Below, piece after piece: positions 7,169 to 16,984 of a stretch of DNA of 23,945 nucleotides. The stretch covers positions 1-23,945 of the forward strand of contig CAKTXA010000035.1 of the NCBI GenBank assembly GCA_934631005.1, given 5' to 3'. The DNA comes from an uncultured Oscillospiraceae bacterium. GTDB taxonomy: Bacteria > Bacillota > Clostridia > Oscillospirales > Oscillospiraceae. The translations under genes were made by a program, and so were the position numbers. How positions within the stretch are numbered: the stretch's first letter is position 1; every line of letters starts with the position of its first letter. Below the pieces are notes generated by a model, which worked only from the letters and a program-made list of their open reading frames with translations, was not told where the DNA came from and searched no databases.

Positions 7169-8791
7169 TCAGCCCTCCGTATTTTCATCAGTCGCGCGCG
7201 GCGGGATGTACCAGTCGAGGTACTGCGCCGGGTCGGCCACCAGGCCGCGCGTGGTGTACAGGGCGTTGACCTTAAACAGCACCGGCGTGATGTAGCCGCG
7301 CTCGCACACGCGCTTATGCAGGCTGTAGGCGTTGCCGTTGTTCGTCAGCGCCAGCTCGCAGAGGTTCAGCATCGTCGAGTCGGCCAGCCCGCCGTAGTTG
7401 AGCGAGCCGTAGATGGAGAAAAACGGCGTGAGGTCAAAGTTTGATGACAGGCGCACCTCGCCGAAATAGAGCTCAAAATCGCCGTTTTGCAGCGCGGTGC
7501 GGTATTCGCTCTCGTCCAGCGTCTGCAGCTCCAGCTTGAAGCCGCGGCTATTCAGTGCGTCCACGACGCGCTGCGCGGTCTGCACGCGCTGATAGCTGCC
7601 CGCGCAGACGATCATCGTCCCCTCCACGGGAATGGCGTAGCCCAGCGACGAGACGTACAGATCGAGCACGCCGTCGCCGTCCATATCCTCCACGCTGGCG
7701 CTCTGCAGATGGGCCTCAAAATCCTTCTGGCTGTAGTCAAAGCTATTGGCCAGCCGCACGTCGTACTGCTCTGCCAGCGGCGAGGCCGGGAGCGTCGCCG
7801 GGATGGCAAAGCCGCCCGCCAGCTCCGTGACGATCGTCTCGCGGTCAACGGCGTAGGTGATGGACGAGCGCAGGCCGTAGTTGGAAAAGACCTTGCTCGT
7901 GATGTTGTAGCCGATGTACTGCATCACGGTCGTGTTCGCCGTCCACAGCTCATAGTCGTTGTGGAAGCTCGCGTAGGCGGTGGAGTTGGGATCGGTCAGC
8001 ACGAGGTTCACGTTGGCATACTCAAACTGATCGCGCACGTCCACCGTCGTCTCGGCGGCGTGGAGGGTGATGTACGGCGCATCCGTCAGCGCCGCATCCT
8101 GCCACCAATCGGAAAAACGTGACAGGCGGGAGGACGAGGTGTACTCATACGGTCCCGTCCCGGGCGGGACGGCGCTGCTTGCCGTATTTTCGGGAATGAT
8201 GGGAATATCCAGCAGCAGCGGCAGGCACTCATAGCTCACGAGCGTCGTGAGGACGAGCGTGCGCGCATCGCTCGCCGTGACGGACGTGACATTGCGCAGC
8301 CGGTCGCCGTAGTAGGCGCTGCCCATGGCGCTTTGCAGGGAGTAGGCCGCGTCCTGCGCGCGGAGCGTCCGGCCGTTGTGGAATTTGACGCCCGAGCGGA
8401 GGATGACGGTGGTGGTCATGCCGTCGTCCGACACGCTCCAGCTCTCGGCCAGCACGGGCTGGGCGCGGAAGCTGCCGTCCACCACGAACAGGCTCTCATA
8501 CAAAAAGGACAGGATCGCGCGGTTATTCAGGCTCGTGCACGCATACGGATGCAGCCCGAACTGCGTCTGATAGCCCAGGCCGAACGTATTTGCTTCGTCC
8601 GCCGCCGGCAGCGGCGCGGTCTGCGCGGACGGCTGCGCCGCCGTGCTCTCATCCGCCGCGGCGTCCTCCGCCGGGGCCTCGCCGCCGAGGCCGAACAGGT
8701 CGCGGAACGACTGCATCCGCTCCGCGGTGCAGCCGCAGAGCGCCGCCAGCAGCGCCGCCGCGAGCAGCAGCGCGATGATTCGTTTTCTCAT
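7169..8791 (-). CDS. Extracellular solute-binding lipoprotein, family 5 (peptide/nickel type ABC transporter)
   Basis: This 540-aa protein has a lipoprotein signal peptide: basic start MRKR, hydrophobic stretch, lipobox LCGC with C21 as the likely lipidated residue. A flexible Ala/Glu-rich linker runs to about residue 65. The SBP family 5 fold follows, seen in AESWSVSDDGMTTTVILRSG (115-134), VKFHNGRTL and PPGTGPYEY. Family members bind oligopeptides, nickel chelates or sugars outside the cell and deliver them to an ABC permease. No permease or ATPase genes are next to it, so it is an orphan or works with a distant transporter. It lies 4 bp after pgeF and 2 bp before the CapA-like gene, which suggests coordinated expression. 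The ligand cannot be told from the sequence. Confidence 0.88.
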   Translation of the reverse strand: MRKRIIALLLAAALLAALCGCTAERMQSFRDLFGLGGEAPAEDAAADESTAAQPSAQTAPLPAADEANTFGLGYQTQFGLHPYACTSLNNRAILSFLYESLFVVDGSFRAQPVLAESWSVSDDGMTTTVILRSGVKFHNGRTLRAQDAAYSLQSAMGSAYYGDRLRNVTSVTASDARTLVLTTLVSYECLPLLLDIPIIPENTASSAVPPGTGPYEYTSSSRLSRFSDWWQDAALTDAPYITLHAAETTVDVRDQFEYANVNLVLTDPNSTAYASFHNDYELWTANTTVMQYIGYNITSKVFSNYGLRSSITYAVDRETIVTELAGGFAIPATLPASPLAEQYDVRLANSFDYSQKDFEAHLQSASVEDMDGDGVLDLYVSSLGYAIPVEGTMIVCAGSYQRVQTAQRVVDALNSRGFKLELQTLDESEYRTALQNGDFELYFGEVRLSSNFDLTPFFSIYGSLNYGGLADSTMLNLCELALTNNGNAYSLHKRVCERGYITPVLFKVNALYTTRGLVADPAQYLDWYIPPRATDENTEG

Positions 8792-8795
8792 AGGA

Positions 8796-9590
8796 TCATT
8801 CCCTCAGCATAATGACCGCCGCGAGCGACCCGCGCTCGCCGCCGGTCACGCGGTGTGACCAGAAGCGGTCGGGGCGGCACTTCGTGCAGTCGCAGCTCAC
8901 GTCGATCTGTGTGACGCCGCAGTTTCGGAGCCACAGCGCGCACAGGCCCTTGTTGTCTACAAAATATTTTTCGCCCCGGCGGGTGATGTAGTCTTCCGCC
9001 GCCGCGCCCAGCGCCGCGCGCATCGCGTCCGGCACGTCCTCGTCCGTCTCAAAGCAGCACAGCCCGATGGACGGGCCGATGGCGGCCCGGAGGTTTTCGG
9101 GACGGCTGCCGTACAGTGCCCCCATGCGCTCCACCGCGCGGGCGGCGATGCCCTGCGCCGTGCCGCGCCAGCCGGAGTGCACCGCGCCCACGGCGCGCGC
9201 GACCGGGTCATACAGCAGCACCGGCGTGCAGTCCGCCGCGAAGCACACGAGCGCCACGCCCGGCTCGTTCGTCACCAGCCCGTCGCATACGTCCACCCGC
9301 TCGTGAAGTAACCCCGTGCCGCAGTCCGCGTGCGTCGCCGCCGCGACAATGGCGGTGTGCTGCTGCTTTGTAAACACGGTCTGCTCCGGCAAAAAGTCGA
9401 CGGCGTCGCCCAAAATGCGATAATTCTCCCGCACGTTCTCCGGCTGATCGCCCCGGTGCGTGCCGAGGTTCAGGCTTGCAAGCGCGCCTGCGCTCACGCC
9501 GCCGAAGCGCGTGGAAAAGCAGTGGACGCAGCCGGAAAGCGTGTCGGCCGTGAGATATTCGAGCGCGCCGCGGCGCACGGTGTGAACCAT
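8796..9590 (-). CDS. pgeF: PgeF/YfiH family purine nucleoside phosphorylase (laccase domain)
   Basis: This 264-aa protein of the multicopper-polyphenol-oxidoreductase fold family, once called laccase-like, is now known in several members as a zinc-dependent purine nucleoside phosphorylase or deaminase. In some bacteria it also edits peptidoglycan precursors. Seen: TKQQHTA (H78), FAADCTP (C121) and AVHSGWRG (H138), which form the metal site, plus AIGPSIGLCCFE and a C-terminal CDCTKC...FWSHR block. Length and motif order are normal. The ATG at 9590 is 5 nt from AAGGAG. It lies 9 bp after secA. The exact substrate is inferred. Confidence 0.93.
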   Translation of the reverse strand: MVHTVRRGALEYLTADTLSGCVHCFSTRFGGVSAGALASLNLGTHRGDQPENVRENYRILGDAVDFLPEQTVFTKQQHTAIVAAATHADCGTGLLHERVDVCDGLVTNEPGVALVCFAADCTPVLLYDPVARAVGAVHSGWRGTAQGIAARAVERMGALYGSRPENLRAAIGPSIGLCCFETDEDVPDAMRAALGAAAEDYITRRGEKYFVDNKGLCALWLRNCGVTQIDVSCDCTKCRPDRFWSHRVTGGERGSLAAVIMLRE

Positions 9591-9599
9591 AGAAGCTCC

Positions 9600-12359
<2,760 letters not shown>

Positions 12360-12423
12360 ATCAAAACCTCCCCCGCTCCGGTCTCTCGGCGCGGTTTGCG
12401 AAATATCCGTATTCTAAAGTGGG

Positions 12424-12434
12424 ATTATACCATA
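12424..12434 (-). promoter_or_regulatory. Extended -10 promoter of secA
   Basis: On the minus strand TATGGTATAAT gives a perfect TATAAT preceded by TG one base upstream, the extended -10 form. At the proper distance the -35 region is only T-rich. A TTTACA lies 13 nt upstream, too close for a standard -35. Confidence 0.65.
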
Positions 12435-12476
12435 GATCGGCCTGTAAAAAAAGAAGAATTTGTGAATTTCCGGGGA

Positions 12477-12505
12477 TTGCTTTTGCCGAAAGCGCTTGTT
12501 AAAAT
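12477..12505 (+). promoter_or_regulatory. Promoter of the HAD phosphatase-permease pair
   Basis: TTGCTT (12477-12482) and TAAAAT (12500-12505) are spaced by 17 nt, with TG just before the -10. The site is 32 nt before the ATG at 12537. It is divergent from the secA promoter, about 45 bp away. Confidence 0.65.
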
Positions 12506-12536
12506 AGGTCAAACCCTGTAACGAAAGGTGATTTTT

Positions 12537-13373
12537 ATGTCGATTCGCCTGATCGCCGTCGATCTCGACGGCACGCTGCTGCCGCGCTCGCAGACCATCC
12601 CCGCCGAGACCCGGGCGGCAGTCGCGCGCGTGCAGGCGGCGGGCATTGAATTTTGCTTCTGCACGGGCCGCGCCGCCACGGAGTGCCGCGACCTGTTCCC
12701 GCAGCTGCCCGCGATGCGCTACGGCTCGTTCTGCACCGGCGCGAGCATTCTGGATCTCGCAAACGGCAAAACGCTCGCGCAGCGCGCGCTCACCGCGCCG
12801 CAGGCGCGCGAGCTTTACGCCATTGTCCGCGAGTATGACTGCTGCATCAGCTATATGGCGGACGGCGTGGTGCACAACAGCCGCGCGCAGGTCGCGCGCT
12901 TTGCGCCCTACACCACCGCGCCCATCCGCGCAATGTTCGAGCGGACGCACATCATCGAGGACGATCTGGACGCGTTCGTGGCGCGCTATGACGGCCCGGT
13001 GGATAAATTCTACATCTCGTTCCTCGACGAGGCCGAGCGAAACAGCGCCTACGCGCGCGTGAAGCCCCTGCCGTACTACGTCACCGACGCGGGCTTCAAC
13101 GACTTTGAGATCATGGCCCCCGGCGTTGACAAGGGCGAGGGGCTTGCGCAGCTGGCGGGGCTTCTGGGCCTGCGCGCGGCGGAGGTCGCCGCCGTGGGCG
13201 ACAGCAGCAACGACCTGCCGATGCTCCGCTGGGCGGGGCTCGCCGTGGCGATGGGCAACGCCTCAAGCGCCGTGCGCGCCGTGGCGGATGTGATCGTGGC
13301 GGATAATGAGCACGGCGGCATGGCCGAAATTCTGAACCGGATCGCGGAAGGGGCGTTTGACCGTGGGCATTGA
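12537..13373 (+). CDS. Cof-type HAD superfamily phosphatase
   Basis: This 278-aa cytosolic hydrolase of the Cof/YidA type dephosphorylates sugar phosphates or similar small phosphate esters. Seen: motif I DLDGT (nucleophile D9, acid D11), motif II around CTGRA, a type IIB cap, the lysine of DKGEGL (K199) and motif IV GDSSNDLPML (D222, D226). A GTG three codons upstream is in frame, but the ATG at 12537 has the ribosome site AAAGGTG 6 nt away and begins the usual IRLIAVDLDGTL. Its 3' end overlaps the next gene by about 11 bp. Substrate unknown. Confidence 0.93.
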   Translation: MSIRLIAVDLDGTLLPRSQTIPAETRAAVARVQAAGIEFCFCTGRAATECRDLFPQLPAMRYGSFCTGASILDLANGKTLAQRALTAPQARELYAIVREYDCCISYMADGVVHNSRAQVARFAPYTTAPIRAMFERTHIIEDDLDAFVARYDGPVDKFYISFLDEAERNSAYARVKPLPYYVTDAGFNDFEIMAPGVDKGEGLAQLAGLLGLRAAEVAAVGDSSNDLPMLRWAGLAVAMGNASSAVRAVADVIVADNEHGGMAEILNRIAEGAFDRGH

Positions 13374-14139
13374 AGATCTGACGCTGCCGATGGTTTTGAT
13401 CGTGGCCGTCGGCGTGTTCCTCGCATCATTTATGGACGCCATCGCGGGCGGCGGCGGCATCATCTCCATCCCGACGTATCTGCTCGCGGGATTGCCGGTC
13501 CACATGGCGCTGGGCACCAACAAGGTCTCGGCGGGCATCGGCACCATCGCCTCCACCGCGCGCTTCGTCAAAAACGGGTATGTCGACTGGGCGCTGGCCT
13601 TCCCGTCGGTCGGGCTGGCGCTCATCGGCTCGCATTTCGGCACGAGCCTGCAGCTGATGATCCCCGAAAAATATCTGCAGTATCTGCTGCTCGTCGTGCT
13701 GCCGGTGGTGGCGTTCGTCGTGCTGCGGCAGCGGACGTTTCCGGAGACGGCGGGGCAGATCGCCCGCCGGAAGCAGTTTTTCATCGTCCTGCTCGCCTCG
13801 CTCGTCGTGGGCGCATATGACGGCTTTTACGGCCCCGGAACGGGGACGTTCCTCCTCCTCATCTACTGCAACCTCGCCAAAATGGACGTGCGCACGGCGG
13901 GCGGCAACGTGAAGCTGGTGAATTTTGCGTCGAACGTCGGTGCGTTCGTCACGTCTCTTCGCAGCGGGCAGGTGTTCCTCGTCCTCGGCCTCATCGGCGC
14001 CGTCACGAGCCTGCTCGGCCACTTCCTCGGCGCAGGGCTGGCCATCAAAAACGGCTCGAAGATCGTAAAACCGACGGTCATCGTCGTCCTCATCCTATTG
14101 GCCGTCAAAGTCGTCCACCAACTCCTCACCGGCGGCTGA
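13363..14139 (+). CDS. TauE/SafE (DUF81) family membrane permease
   Basis: This is a 258-aa integral membrane protein with about seven to eight hydrophobic segments spread over the chain. Seen: the N-terminal AGGGGIISIP and ALGTNK motif in the first half and the matching YDGFYGPGTGTF plus GNVKLVNFASN in the second half, the internal duplication typical of this family. Members export sulfite, sulfoacetate or other small organosulfur anions, but most are uncharacterised. GTG at 13363 is chosen because GGAAGGGG lies 9 nt upstream; a TTG at 13357 is also possible. It overlaps the HAD gene and is presumably cotranslated. The substrate cannot be named. Confidence 0.88.
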   Translation: MGIEDLTLPMVLIVAVGVFLASFMDAIAGGGGIISIPTYLLAGLPVHMALGTNKVSAGIGTIASTARFVKNGYVDWALAFPSVGLALIGSHFGTSLQLMIPEKYLQYLLLVVLPVVAFVVLRQRTFPETAGQIARRKQFFIVLLASLVVGAYDGFYGPGTGTFLLLIYCNLAKMDVRTAGGNVKLVNFASNVGAFVTSLRSGQVFLVLGLIGAVTSLLGHFLGAGLAIKNGSKIVKPTVIVVLILLAVKVVHQLLTGG

Positions 14140-14175
14140 TACGCTGCCGTATCCCCGACGCACCGGCGAATCGCA

Positions 14176-14368
14176 GGCACCCCATAGCTTCCCCTGGAGG
14201 AAGCTGGCTGCGGAGCGCAGCGGAGCAGACTGATGAGGGTCGGGGAGCAGTCGCGTTTTGCTGAGCATGCAAAGCTATGTGTGAGTGCTCCCCAGCCCTC
14301 ATCAGTCAGCCTGCGGCTGACAGCTTCCCCCAGGGGAAGCTATGGGCCCTCAGCGAATCGGCACTGCC
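14176..14368. repeat. Family A modular repeat, copy 2
   Basis: Left outer flank AGGCACCCCATAGCTTCCCC, left arm with CTGCGGAGCG and ACTGATGAGGGTCGGGGAGCA, core GTCGCGTTTTGC..., right arm TGCTCCCCAGCCCTCATCAG and GCCTGCGGC, right outer flank GGGGAAGCTATGGGCCCTCAG followed by CGAATCGGCACTGCC. It fills most of the 297-bp gap between the permease and racemase genes. No promoter for the racemase is evident outside it. Confidence 0.85.
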
Positions 14369-14436
14369 TCAGGGATACGGCAGCCGGGCATTTCCTTCTT
14401 CATTTTTATGATCCACAAAAAACGGAGGCATTGCTT

Positions 14437-15138
14437 ATGAAAAAATCCATCGGCATTCTGGGCGGCATGGGGCCGCTGGCGACTGCGGATCTGCTGCGGA
14501 AGATCACGCTGCATACGCGCGCGGCGTGTGACGGGGATCATCTGCGCGTGTTCATCGACTCGAACCCCGCCATCCCCGACCGCACGGCGGCCATTCTCTC
14601 CGGCGGGGCCGACCCGGTGCCGGAGATGACGAAGGCGCTGCGCTCGCTCGAAAAATGCGGGGCGGACTGCATCATCATGCCCTGCAACACGGCGCACTAT
14701 TTCCTCCCCCGCCTGCAGGCGCTCACGGCCACGCCGTTTATCAGCATGCTCGAGGCCACGGCCAGAGCCTGCGCCGCGCAGTACCCCGGCAAGACCGCCG
14801 CCATTCTCGGCACGAAGGGCACGCTGCGCACGCGGCTGTACCACGACGCGCTGGCCGCGCAGGGCGTGGAAACGCTCACGCCGAACGATGCCGAGCAGGA
14901 CGAGCTGATGCGGCTCATCTACGACGTGGTGAAGGCGAACCGCCCGCTCGCACCGGAGACAGACGCGTGGGCGCGGCTACTGGACGGGCTTTGTGCGCAC
15001 GGGGCGGACTATTTCATCCTCGGCTGCACAGAGCTTCCGCTGCTGGCGGACACACTGCCCCATCCCGGCCCGTTCATCGACCCCACAGCGGAGCTGGCGC
15101 GCGCCGCGATCCGTTTCTGCGGCGGCGAATGCGTGTAA
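14437..15138 (+). CDS. Aspartate/glutamate racemase family protein
   Basis: This 233-aa cofactor-independent racemase interconverts L- and D-forms of aspartate or glutamate by a two-cysteine mechanism. Seen: N-terminal GILGGMGPLAT, first catalytic cysteine in MPCNTAHY (C83) and second in LGCTELPLL (C197). The short GGMGP start and the total length fit the Asp racemase/YgeA group better than MurI glutamate racemase. The frame runs open upstream through repeat DNA, but the ATG at 14437 has GGAGG 8 nt upstream and starts the conserved N-terminus. It is followed by a GltP-type symporter and an aspartate aminotransferase on the same strand, which points to acidic amino acids as substrate. Confidence 0.92.
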   Translation: MKKSIGILGGMGPLATADLLRKITLHTRAACDGDHLRVFIDSNPAIPDRTAAILSGGADPVPEMTKALRSLEKCGADCIIMPCNTAHYFLPRLQALTATPFISMLEATARACAAQYPGKTAAILGTKGTLRTRLYHDALAAQGVETLTPNDAEQDELMRLIYDVVKANRPLAPETDAWARLLDGLCAHGADYFILGCTELPLLADTLPHPGPFIDPTAELARAAIRFCGGECV

Positions 15139-15142
15139 AATT

Positions 15143-15162
15143 TTGTGCATTTGCACAATTTT
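15143..15162 (+). terminator. Weak terminator-like hairpin after the racemase gene
   Basis: TTGTGC and GCACAA (15143-15148 and 15153-15158) form a 6-bp stem with a 4-nt loop, followed by TTTT. TTGCACAA here and its inverse TTGTGCAA at 15282-15289, on the far side of the gltP promoter, could instead be an operator pair. Confidence 0.35.
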
Positions 15163-15217
15163 CACAAGAAAATTTCTGCAAAACTGTAGAAAGTGCTCAC
15201 GTCAGACAGAAAATTCC

Positions 15218-15246
15218 TTTACAACTCCCCCCTCGCCTGTTATACT
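15218..15246 (+). promoter_or_regulatory. Promoter of the gltP-type symporter gene
   Basis: TTTACA (15218-15223) and TATACT (15241-15246) are spaced by 17 nt and lie 63 nt before the start codon. The match to sigma-A is strong. Confidence 0.82.
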
Positions 15247-15309
15247 GTTTTCAATGGAAAGCGTGACAGGCCTTCCGCAAATTGTGCAAGAGGTGAAAGG
15301 AGTTCCTAA

Positions 15310-16560
15310 ATGAAAGAGAAGAAGAAGCTCAGTCTGCCGATCAAAATATTCATCGGTATGGCGCTCGGTATCGTCGCCGGTTTGATTTTCGCGTATTTCA
15401 AGCAAGGCGCTTTTACCACCGAATGGATCAAGCCCATCGGCACGATCTACGTAAACCTGCTGAAGTTCCTGGTCGTCCCCGTGGTGCTGTTCTCCATTGC
15501 AGACGGCGTCATCTCCCTGAATGACCTCAAGCGTGTCGGCTCTGTCGGCATCAAAACGTTCATCTACTATATGTTCACCACCGCCCTCGCAGTCGTCATC
15601 GGTCTGGTGCTGGTGAACCTCTTCAAGGGCAGCTTCACTCCCCTCCCCTCTGCGGAGCTGGGCGAGCTGGCGTATGAGGCAAAGGAAGCTCCGTCCGTCA
15701 TGCAGACGATCGTCGCCATCTTCCCGAGCAACTTCTTTGAGCCGATGGTCAAGGCCGATATGCTGCCTGTCATCGTGATCGCCATTTTCCTCGGCGCGGG
15801 CGTGCTCGCCGCCGGCGACAAGGGCAAGAAGATCGGCGAGCTGATCAACTGCGGTCTGGAAGTCATTATGAAAATTATGATGATGATCATCAGCTTCACC
15901 CCGATCGGCGTGTTCTGCCTGATGACCGACGTGGTCGCAGTCAACGGCCCGCAGATCGTCGGCAAGCTGGCGCTCATCATCGGCGTGGCCTACATCGGCT
16001 ACATCATCCACGTGCTCGTGGTCTACGGCCTGTCCGTGCGCTTCCTGTCGCACATGAACCCGTTCAAGTTCTTCAAGGGCATCGCCCCCGCCATGATCAC
16101 CGCCTTCACCACCACCTCCTCCAACGCGACCCTGCCCGTCAACATCGAGTGCTGCAACAAGATGGGCGCTGAGCCCGAGATCAGCGCGTTCGTGCTGCCG
16201 CTGGGCGCCACCATCAATATGGACGGCACCGCCATCTATCAGGCGGTCTGCGCGGTCTTCATCGCCTGCTGCTACGGCATCGACCTGACGCTCGGCCAGA
16301 TGGCGATGATCGTCCTCACCGCAACGCTTGCCTCCGTCGGCACCGCCGGCACGCCGGGCGCCGGCATGATCATGCTGGCCATGGTGCTCACCTCTGTCGG
16401 CCTGCCGGTCGAGGGCATCGCGCTCATCGCGGGCGTCGACAAGCTGTTCGACATGGGCCGTACCACGCTGAACATCACCGGCGACGCCACCTGTGCGCTG
16501 TGGATCTCCCGCATCGAGCGCGAGCGCAAGGCGAAGGCTGCTGCGAAGGCTGCCAAGTAA
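15310..16560 (+). CDS. Dicarboxylate/amino acid:cation symporter (DAACS, GltP type)
   Basis: This 416-aa inner-membrane secondary transporter takes up acidic amino acids or dicarboxylates with Na+ or H+. Seen: N-terminal hydrophobic segments, hairpin 1 tip SSNATLP (270-276), NMDGTA (303-308) in TM7, hairpin 2 GTPGAG (347-352), and the TM8 signature D381-MGR384-TTLN388-ITGD392. An arginine at the 384 place holds the side-chain carboxylate of aspartate in GltPh, so Asp/Glu or a C4 dicarboxylate is the likely cargo. The ATG at 15310 has AAAGGAG 7 nt upstream. It has its own promoter and a terminator. It uses mostly C-ending codons, as in highly expressed genes. It is flanked by a racemase and an aspartate aminotransferase. 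Confidence 0.95.
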   Translation: MKEKKKLSLPIKIFIGMALGIVAGLIFAYFKQGAFTTEWIKPIGTIYVNLLKFLVVPVVLFSIADGVISLNDLKRVGSVGIKTFIYYMFTTALAVVIGLVLVNLFKGSFTPLPSAELGELAYEAKEAPSVMQTIVAIFPSNFFEPMVKADMLPVIVIAIFLGAGVLAAGDKGKKIGELINCGLEVIMKIMMMIISFTPIGVFCLMTDVVAVNGPQIVGKLALIIGVAYIGYIIHVLVVYGLSVRFLSHMNPFKFFKGIAPAMITAFTTTSSNATLPVNIECCNKMGAEPEISAFVLPLGATINMDGTAIYQAVCAVFIACCYGIDLTLGQMAMIVLTATLASVGTAGTPGAGMIMLAMVLTSVGLPVEGIALIAGVDKLFDMGRTTLNITGDATCALWISRIERERKAKAAAKAAK

Positions 16561-16580
16561 GAAATACCTCAGCCCCTCAA

Positions 16581-16609
16581 ATGCCCGCCGCCCTGCGGCG
16601 GGCATTTTT
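16581..16609 (+). terminator. Terminator of the symporter gene
   Basis: A 10-bp perfect stem ATGCCCGCCG / CGGCGGGCAT with a 5-nt loop and a TTTTT tail, 20 bp after the stop codon. A family A repeat starts 15 bp further on. Confidence 0.92.
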
Positions 16610-16623
16610 CACCGCAGAATGAT

Positions 16624-16816
16624 AGGCACCCCATAGCTTCCCCTCGGGGAAGCTGGCTGCGGAGCGCTAGCGGAGCAGACTGATGAGGGCCGGGGAGCAC
16701 TGACGAATAGCTTTGCAGTCGTTCCAAAACGTGACTGCTCCCCGACCCTCATCAGTCGGCTTCGCCGACAGCTTCCCCCAGGGGAAGCTATGGGCCCTCA
16801 GCAAATCGGCGCTGCC
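16624..16816. repeat. Family A modular repeat, copy 3 (core inverted)
   Basis: Outer flanks (AGGCACCCCATAGCTTCC and AAGCTATGGGCCCTCAGC) and the outer part of both arms run in the same order as in copy 2. Between the arms, however, the core reads as the inverse: AACGTGACTGCTCCCC is now on the right, where copies 1 and 2 have GGGGAGCAGTC(A/G)CGTTTTG on the left. With the family B repeat it fills the 424-bp gap after the symporter gene. Confidence 0.85.
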
Positions 16817-16840
16817 TCAAAAGAATGGCAGCACGTACCG

Positions 16841-16916
16841 CCGGGAGGGGCAAGCCCTCCCCTACGTTACGACGAAATAACAACTTATTCACGATTCACT
16901 CTTACTTATTACCTAC
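16841..16916. repeat. Family B repeat upstream of the aminotransferase promoter
   Basis: GGGAGGGGCAAGCCCTCCCC, TACGTTACGACGAAA and an AT-rich tail TTATTCACGATTCACTCTTA. It stops 4 bp before the -35 box of the next gene. It is joined to family A copy 3 in the same order as at 18601. Confidence 0.75.
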
Positions 16917-16920
16917 TCCC

Positions 16921-16949
16921 TTGCGCCCCATTCCATTTTGGGGTATACT
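16921..16949 (+). promoter_or_regulatory. Promoter of the aspartate aminotransferase gene
   Basis: TTGCGC (16921-16926) and TATACT (16944-16949) are spaced by 17 nt, 35 nt upstream of the ATG. Its -35 box directly follows repeat DNA. Confidence 0.75.
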
Positions 16950-16984
16950 GTACGAGAAAAAACAGAAAGCGAGGAACGCGGACT

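Noticed and set aside
7655..7690. EF-hand-like DMDGDGVLD loop in the solute-binding protein, possible calcium site
   Set aside because: A D-x-D-G-D-G loop at this place is common in family 5 binding proteins, so it is not a special feature here.
8796..9590. Naming the YfiH-type protein a laccase or polyphenol oxidase
   Set aside because: The family was renamed after members were shown to be zinc-dependent purine nucleoside enzymes; the His/His/Cys site here fits that.
15202..16605. Long open frame (467 codons) on the minus strand opposite the symporter gene
   Set aside because: It is rich in His, Asp and Arg with no recognisable motif, and mirrors a clear GltP gene. GC-rich genes often leave such open antisense frames.
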